Source: Linanthus parryae (taxonomy: Eukaryota > Streptophyta > Magnoliopsida > Ericales > Polemoniaceae). Taken from it: a DNA stretch of 64,000 nt. Under the pieces are notes generated by a model that saw only the letters and a list, made by a program, of their open reading frames with translations, made no database searches and was not told the origin of the DNA. The position numbers and the translations under genes are program-made. Each line of letters starts with the position of its first letter. The first letter of the stretch is position 1. Shown piece by piece: positions 57,201 through 64,000 of this stretch. Where the stretch lies: NCBI GenBank assembly GCA_023055425.1, contig JALGPY010000001.1, forward strand, positions 32,787,001 through 32,851,000, written 5' to 3'.

Positions 57201-58026
57201 TTATCGGCCCCATTCGACCTGCCTCGCATGGGAACCAGTTCATCTTGACCGCGACTGAGTTGTTTACCAAGTGGGTAGAGGCGGTACCGCTCAAGACAGC
57301 AAATGCGCTTGCAGTGGTCAAATTTTTTCAGTAGAACATCATATAGCGGTTCGGAATCCCCAATACAATCCTCTCAGATAATGGCACCCCCTTTGTAAAT
57401 CGCCAGGTGGCCGTGAAACTGGCGGAATACAACGTAGGGCAAGTCTGTTCCACTCCTTACTATCCAAAAGGGAATGGTCGGAAGCAACCAACAAAACGCT
57501 GCTAAGGATTTTAAGTAAGACGGTCGCAGATGATCACAAAAAGTGGGCCAATTCTTTAAATTTGGCTTAATGGGCATATCGCACTTCGCCAAGGACACCA
57601 ACGGGAGTCTCTCCGTTCCTTCTATGCTATGGAGCTGAAGCCGTTGTACCGGAAGAAGTAAAAGTCAATTCTGCAAGGTTAGCCTTTCATGCCTTGTATG
57701 AAAATCAACGTGATCATGACTTGATTCTATTGGAAGAGAAGCGTGAACAAGCTAAGCGGACTAACAAGAGGTACAAGGAGAGGATTGCTCGTGAGTATAA
57801 TAAAACAGTTCAACACCGAGACTTTGCGGTGGGGGACTTGGTTTTACGAGCTTCAGATCATTGCATGCGGGAAGCAGCTCATCCAAAGTTTGCAGCTAAC
57901 TGGGAAGGGCCGTTCGGAGTTAAAGAAGTTTTTGATAGCGGTTACTGCACCATACAGAGGCTTCATGGGACTGCAACAACCTCAAGTCTGATCAATATGC
58001 GATGGATCAAAAAGTATTATCCTTAG
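54295..58026 (+). pseudogene. G2 pol: RT, two RNase H domains, integrase, broken
   Basis: Same domain order as G1. 54376-55848 encodes RT with EFYVDDLVF near 55114-55137 and the first RNase H. 56077-56517 encodes the second RNase H (TNNEAEYEALIAGL); its DGS motif lies just upstream, before a TAG near 56047. 56594-57334 (another frame) holds the integrase zinc region and the first core Asp (LDFIGPI); 57340-57600 holds degraded core; 57694-58026 holds the C-terminus ending RWIKKYYP. I see at least two frameshifts (about 56520-56590 and 57480) and stops near 55848, 56047, 56517, 57013, 57334 and 57570. Confidence 0.88.
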
Positions 58027-58104
58027 CCTCTCTCTTTGTATTTGATTCAAATGTCTGTTGGATTTTATGTCTAGTCCTCCAATGAACTCATGCGTTGTTT
58101 CCTC

Positions 58105-58180
58105 CCATATGAGGAACTTGTAGTCATGTCCCTCTCATATGAGGGTGCTTTTAATAAAAGAATTCTCCCATCTGAGAAGA
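58105..58180. repeat. Palindromic catatg motifs after G2 pol
   Basis: cctcccatatgagg, cctctcatatgaggg and ctcccatctgag lie within 80 bases downstream of the pol stop, matching the motifs after G1 pol. Confidence 0.5.
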
Positions 58181-58235
58181 TTTTTATTATCTTGATTGTC
58201 TCTATCATTTTATTTGCTTGTTTGCTTACTTACGA

Positions 58236-58520
58236 CAAAAGCCTATCTGCCTAGATAGCAGCAATAATATACGATCCCATGCGATCCAAGGCCTATCTGC
58301 CAAGATAGCAGCGATGTTGAAATATGATCTTAAGTGATCTAAAAGCCTATCTGCCTAGATAGCAGCGATAGTGACAACGCCTTTGTGCGAGCAAAGCCTA
58401 TCTGCCTAGATAGCGACAAAATTGAATCATGATCTTAATTGATCTACAAGCCTATCTGCCTAGATAGCAAGCCATAGAAACAACGCCTTTGCGATGCAAA
58501 AACTTCTCTGCTTCAGATAG
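58236..58520. repeat. Tandem repeat block of G2
   Basis: About six units, spacing about 52 bp, core gcctatctgcctagatagc, the reverse complement of the G1 core and itself a hairpin (ctatctgcc...gatag). Fewer copies than in G1. Confidence 0.8.
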
Positions 58521-58956
58521 CGAATTATTCAGGCAATATCTGAATGCAAAACGTGAAGGAAACATAACTTGTTTCGTCATATAGCAAACACGCATGCGAA
58601 ATTTCAATTTGTTGTATCAAACAAGAACGGCAAATGACAAAGCGTATTTCATTAATAGTCAAAATGACTTACAATTTATCTGTTTAGATATCAGCTTATA
58701 AGCAAAAGCTTATACTAAGAAAAATTCCTACTCTAAAATGAGCGGCCTACGGGTCTAAACAAGAGCTATGTGACGGGACGCTTTTGCCGAGGTCCTATAT
58801 CAGAAAAAATCTTTTGATTGATCTTCTGCCCAAGATACATGCCAGATGAACCTCATGTCCCGACGGATGCAGACGTGAAGAACAAGTGGAGAACAACTCC
58901 TGGGGCAGGAAGCTTATTGTGCAGAAAGACGAGCACCATGGCTCGTCGCACCTTGT
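58521..58956. other. G2 3' region, no gene seen
   Basis: Non-coding stretch between the repeat block and the conserved antisense segment. Confidence 0.4.
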
Positions 58957-59337
58957 TCAAAACAATGGTGGAAAATAGTTCTCCTCCAGGAAAGCTAGAG
59001 GAGAAAAACACCATTCATTACGATTCGGTAAAAAGGTCAGTACGGGATCGCGCCTTGCCGGAAGGCCACCAGAGATACGACCTGCAAACATAATAGACAA
59101 AGAAGCATCTTTGCAGAAGCATGAAATATTATGGAAATCTTCTTCAAAAAGATCACGAGGATCGGAAAGCTTTTCAAAGAAGATCTTGGGAGCTGTTTCT
59201 ATGGCACAAGGCACAAACTCAGGTTTCACAGCCTGAAATTGACACGAACTAACAAAGGACAAGCATTGATGCCAGCAGTCGTAAGGACTCATGGTAAGCC
59301 ACATTTTGGGATGAAGAACCCAAGTAGCAAGAGGCAA
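58957..59337 (-). CDS. Second conserved antisense frame of G2, unknown
   Basis: A 126-codon frame matching the G1 frame 42376-42681 without gaps over about 88 residues, near 45 percent identity by eye. A TATA box (CTATATAAACC, minus strand, 59338-59348) lies immediately upstream. The first ATG is in the region that matches the start-site area of G1. No recognised domain. The contained TTATGTTTGCAG acceptor-like site matches G1. Confidence 0.35.
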   Translation of the reverse strand: MPLATWVLHPKMWLTMSPYDCWHQCLSFVSSCQFQAVKPEFVPCAIETAPKIFFEKLSDPRDLFEEDFHNISCFCKDASLSIMFAGRISGGLPARRDPVLTFLPNRNEWCFSPLAFLEENYFPPLF

Positions 59338-59348
59338 GGTTTATATAG

Positions 59349-59708
59349 ATTCCATAAGAAACTCTTCAGTTCCCTGGCTGAGGCAGCAAAGCTTGGGAAA
59401 CGGGTAAGAATCAATTACTTACGTCTCAAAAAGAGGTAAAAATCAATTACCCTACTAAAGGCTATGACGGTTCGGTGGCACGCCCTAATTAATGACGGAA
59501 AGTCATAATGAGGATGTGGATACCAAGGAAATCATGCTTATCAAATAGATTATTAACGCGAATCAAGGTAATTACGTCAGCATATGATGTCAAAACAGAT
59601 ATGCATCAAGATACGCATGCAAAATCCTCCGAAGGGCAAAATGGGACATAAAGTTTCAAATGTTAAAAAAAGGAAAGAAACACTAGAATTACAATAATAT
59701 TTTTGTTT
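59349..59708. other. Spacer between the two antisense units of G2
   Basis: Matches the G1 spacer 41878-42290 in inverted orientation. No coding signal. Confidence 0.4.
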
Positions 59709-62700
59709 CTAAAATAAATCCTTGGTTAAAGGATCTTCCGGAGAAAATGGGAGCAATGCCTCTTTCGTCTGGTTCACTTCCTGTCTCAACTTATCATACT
59801 TGGCCTTCATCGCATGAAAGAGGTTGGCAGCTTCTTCAGCCTTCTGCCTTTGTTCCTCTAACTTCCGTCTCTCAGATGCGAGTTTGTGGTAGCCATGTTT
59901 CAGAATCACAGATGCGAGGATCTGGGTGACCCTGTTGAGAAGGTACCCGGAGCCTAGTTTGCCTTGAACTTTAGCTTGAAGTCCCCTGCATGTGCTATAC
60001 TGCAACCGTGCATTATCAGGAGAAATGGTTACAGGGGTAGCTACAGATGGTTGTTCTAGAATTCAGATGGCTTCAGTCAAGAAAAGCCTTCTATCATAAG
60101 GTTCCAGCTCCAGAGATCTCGCAAATGGCCATGGATATGAGAGGCACATCCTTATTAGCCAATCCACATCGGGATGCCTCATTCCTGGAAAAAAAGTAAA
60201 AATAAATAATAAGTTCAGGAGCGCGAAGTGATTAAACGAAAAAATATAGAATGCAAAAAATGGCAACATACATGTTCCTTCATGGATGTCAAGCAAAGAG
60301 GGAATGCGCATCACTGGAAAAGCATAAGCATGACCTTGCTGCATTGCTTGCATGTCAGCTGCAACCTCTCGCTCATCATAGTTGGCAGGGATGGTATAAG
60401 TTGCAATAGGTGTGACGACAGCTCCAACTTGCGAACTCCAAAAACTCCATACCGGGGGGACTTGTAAAGGTTCCACCTCGGTGGAAGGAACAGAGGGACC
60501 TTGTGGAGGCTCAAAGACATTCACAGGAATGGCAGCACCTGAAGAAGTATGTGAAATAGTTTCAACAGCGACTGTGTCTTCCACTTGCTCAGGAAATTCT
60601 TCATCCGCGAGAGGTCTTTGTGGCTCAGGAGCATCCATTTGAACATCGACATTTTCATGCGATGCTATGTATTCCATGATCTGTTCATTCCCATGAACTT
60701 CAGCTCCAGCCTACTCCGCTTCCATTTCCTCGACTTCATCATCAGCATCTTCCTCCCTTAACACAGTATCAACATCAACATTATCAGATACCTCGATAAT
60801 GTCCTCCAGAGGTTCTCCTTCATACTTAGTAGCTGCGAAAGGCTTCTCAATATGTGAACTTCGCTCTGGGGCATAAGATGTAGGAAGCTGATTCCTCTAC
60901 TCCAGCATGTCCTCATCAGGGTTGTCAACACCTGCCTCGCTGATCACCTCTCTAGCAGTTGATACATTATCAACAGAACCCTGTGCGATTACAGCATCAC
61001 CTGCGATACAAGACAAGAAACTGTTGAGGTAAACTTGCGTTATACATGGTATTTTTTTTATTCTTATAGATCAAAAGTGAGCACCTCCACACTTAGGTGG
61101 GATCGCAGCTCCGTCATCATATGTTAAAGATGCGACACCATATCCTACTAGAGTATCTTCATTTAGCACATCTTTAAGGTGAGCGTGACCTGGTGGTGCG
61201 AAGAAACTCTTTATAATAGGGAGTAGGTTACCAAGCCTGGTTTACAAACATTGTTTGAATGATTACCTGAAGGTTCGCCACACTTTCCTACCAGCCATCG
61301 GCGAATATCAGCTTTTGATAAGCCATGCTTTAATGCACCAATAATTACTTCTTGATAAGTCACGTCAAGGTTAAAAATCTTACCTTCCTTGCCGCCTGCG
61401 ATCTCTTCAATGTCCTCCTGGGCATGTTCCAAGGCAGCCACGTCTGCATTATCAGCGGGTTGTTCTTCCAAACTTCTCCTTTTCATGAGCTCGATGTCAT
61501 CTTCCTCGAGCTTTCTCCTTCTCTCTTCTGATTCAGCATCCATCCTCTTAGACTCAGCAATGATGTCTTCGTCTATAGTCTCGCTAGAAATGTCAGAGCG
61601 AGAGCCTTTGACCTTTTTCTTCTAAGGTTGCTGATGGTCTCTGTGTCATCATCTGCGAAAGAAAGATGATCAACAATCATTTCAAAAGCCAAAGTGCGAA
61701 GAAGACCAGTTTATTTATACATACCTTCTGAGTTTTCTTCTCTTATCTCATCTCTTTCTTCTCCTATTTCGCTTTCTCCTCTTTCTTCTTCATCATCTTC
61801 TTCTCTCACCTCTCTTTCTTCGTCCTCCTCTTCCTCTTATTCCGGACCAAAAGGAATGAAGGTCTCAACCGCGAGCTCTTTCTGCGTCTTGCCTGGCATG
61901 CGGCCTTTGCCTTTGTCCTTGGATGCAAGAGACTTCACAGGAGACGGAGTTGGAGCATTTCTAGGAGGGGAGGAGATCACAATCTCCTTCTGCTTTTGCC
62001 TTTTGGCCTTTGGGGCAACCTCTGCATCCGCTTCGGCAGCATTGTCTATTAGCGAGCAAGCAAACACGTCCATTTCCTCACGTATCCGAGCTTCTACTTG
62101 GGGAGCCAGTTCCATTGTCACGGAAATTTTCTCGTCTTGCCTTTTTGCGGCAACAATAGAGTTGACCAGCGATTTGGAGCGTGCTCCAGATGCGAACCTC
62201 CTCAGATAACACTAAAACAGAAAATGGGGTGTAAGTTTCAACACGCCAAAAGAAAGAAGTTTATCACGCATAAAGGAAAATTGTTTGCCTTGGAAAAATC
62301 TTCGCTATACTTGATCACGTGCGAAATTCCCTCCCTAACAGCAGTCATCTTCTCCCCAAGAATAGTGGCTGGGCACAGGTGATTGTCAGAATCAAGCAAG
62401 GAATAAAAATCATATTTGGAATCATCCAAGCTGCAATTGGGGCGGAATGGAAAGGCATTCCTCTTAATCACAGGAGCTTTACTGGGGGTAGGAGTCGAAT
62501 GCGTCTGGTCTGCTGAGCAGTCCAGTAAGCGATCCAATTCTTGGAAGGGCGACCTACACGACTACCTGAAGGTTGGATGAAGGGCAAGTTGCTCAGAAAG
62601 ATCGTTTTGCACTTACCCATCGTTTTGCACTTACCCATCAGCAGTCGCTTGTAGCAATTCCTTGCAATTGACTTAGGCCAAATGGAAGGCGCCACTGCAT

Positions 62701-64000
62701 CAAAACCAAACTGGGGAGAGACGCAAGTTGGGTCAACGTCGACTTTGATCTTTTCATATCTGGGAGTTAGCTCAGAAACATTTTCGGCAAGAGCAGGAAG
62801 GGAACCTCTCGAGCAACAGCAGAAGAATTCGCGATAGCGATCATGCCCTTTGAGAAGGAGCTCTTCTAAGTAGGAGCCAGATCTAGTGGGGTACAGCTTC
62901 GGAAACCATCGCACATTTTCAATGTGTGAAGCATAAGGCCTAGCTTTAAACTTGCTCCGGTCATCGCATATCAGACTCCATGTGCACTTGGGAAGATTGG
63001 GTCTTAACCATCGAGCAACTCTCCCATTGGGAAGTTCATTCTCCGCACCTGGAACGCACCACTTACTGGGCCTAGAAGGAACAGGAGCATAAGAGGGCCA
63101 TCGTTCGAAAACCCACATGGTAAGAAATGCAATGTTGACAAAAGTCAACACATCAAGACGCCAACGAGAGTCCTTGATCGCCACCACGAGCTGGTCCAAT
63201 CGATGATATAAGGTGCCTAGTACTAGAGGCCCAAGTGCGACTTTCTGGCCAAGGGACAACTTAACAGCTAGGGGGGAGAACATGGTAGAAGACCCCATCA
63301 TGAGGATGACCGTCGATCAAATACCCCGACAACCAGGCACATAGAAAGCCGCACAAGGTCAGATGATACCCCTTCCCCTCTATGTAATTCTTCGCTTCTG
63401 GATCCTTATCCCGAATTTCCTTGGTGATACTACCATTCGCATAGTCGCGAAAGAAGTATTGCACCCAATTTCCCAAAGTGTTCTTCGCGGAGGTCTCAAC
63501 TAGCTGCCACTCAGGAAGTACTTTCGCAGATGTCCATCGGGTAGAAATTTTCTTTACCTCGGTCAAGCACTCCTCCATCTGCGCATATAAAGTAAGCTCT
63601 GGACCAGGTTTCAAAGCACTTAGGGGATCTACTTCGCCCATAGGAGAAAGATCGTATAGAATTTTAACATCTTCCAAATTGGGGGCAGCTTCAAATTCAG
63701 CGAAGTGGAAGGTGTGGGTCGCAGGTGAATAGCGAGAAAAAAGGTTTAGAAGCATGGATGGATCCAGCTTCACGGAAGCACCCTTCATAGCACGAACTGC
63801 GAAATAAATCCCAGCATTGTCTAATGTGATAGCGTGGTGGGTCAAATACATGGTCAATCCACTCATCCATCAAATCCATCTTTTGTACAAAGGCCTGGGT
63901 AGAAATTGCAGTATGAGGGAAGAACCCATTTTCAACTCCTAACCTTACCACATCCTTGGAATCGATTAACTCTAACATGGCTGCAGTGGTAGGCGGGGTC
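59709..64000 (-). pseudogene. Antisense accessory gene of G2: PMD-like protein, partial, broken
   Basis: Counterpart of 37592-41877; the N-terminal 60-70 codons are outside the window. PMD-like exon: 62289 to beyond 64000 (HTFHFAEFEAAPNLEDV, LCGFLCAWLSGYLIDG, FVNIAFLTMWVFERWPSY), with frameshifts near 63850 and 63270 and another near 62490. Introns at 62212-62288, 61653-61724, 61190-61266, 61001-61084 and 60185-60271 coincide with the five of G1; the first has a GC instead of a GT donor. The coiled-coil tail (59709-60005) follows a TGA near 60063 that is Trp in G1. A stop inside intron 3 and different lesions from G1 imply that the spliced frame was the ancestral one. Confidence 0.8.

Larger units (their letters stand above)
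51325..64000 (+). mobile_element. Ty3/gypsy Tat-type retrotransposon G2, interrupted, right end outside
   Basis: Plus-strand sibling of G1. It begins at 35958, is split by G1 inside the 5' LTR, and continues here with the remainder of the LTR, primer site, gag, pol, repeats and the antisense accessory gene. The window ends inside that gene; by comparison with G1, the 3' LTR should start roughly 0.7-0.8 kb beyond. It has many stops and several frameshifts, so it is dead and older than G1. Confidence 0.92.

Overview
This is plant nuclear DNA, most likely from an angiosperm. The evidence is plant-type Ty1/copia and Ty3/gypsy (Tat-type) LTR retrotransposons, a plant L1-type LINE with a zf-RVT domain, plant MITEs, a tRNA-derived SINE and a plant mobile domain (PMD) reading frame with short GT-AG introns. 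I found no convincing host gene, rRNA, tRNA gene or CRISPR array. Almost the whole window is a nest of transposable elements.

Layout. (1) 1-4299: the 3' part of a copia element (C1) with a long open pol frame and its 3' LTR. C1 sits inside a minus-strand LINE (4300-9699), which also carries a 736-bp MULE-type element with a perfect 9-bp target-site duplication. (2) 9700-17480: AT-rich DNA with small elements: an hAT-type MITE, a MULE with long terminal inverted repeats (TIRs), a Stowaway-like foldback element, an unclassified MITE, a SINE with a 13-bp duplication and a second MULE with a 9-bp duplication. (3) 17481-22103: a decayed copia relative (C2) whose truncated pol runs into an LTR, followed by PBS and leader. 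(4) 22104-35895: a non-coding (LARD-like) element arranged LTR-internal-LTR-internal-LTR and bounded by one 5-bp duplication. Its middle LTR is a left/right chimera of the outer two, as expected from unequal crossing-over. (5) 35958 to the end: two copies of one Tat-type gypsy family. G2 (plus strand, older, runs off the window) has its 5' LTR split by G1 (minus strand, 36230-51319, complete, 627-bp LTRs, TSD CCGGT).

G1 and G2 share an architecture: LTR, PBS, gag-protease, an in-frame TGA, RT / RNase H / second RNase H / integrase, short palindromes, a palindromic tandem repeat block, and then an accessory gene on the opposite strand. That accessory gene (37592-41877 in G1; 59709-64000+ in G2) encodes a PMD-like domain, an acidic disordered middle and a coiled-coil end. 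It is split by five introns of 72-87 nt whose positions are the same in both copies. A second conserved antisense segment with its own TATA box lies between the accessory gene and the repeat block. This split antisense PMD gene is the most interesting system in the window.

Inferred order of events: LINE, then the MULE and C1 inside it; C2, then the LARD element (later duplicated) and G2 in its leader, then G1 inside the LTR of G2. The breaks in G2 are far more numerous than those in G1, which agrees with this order.
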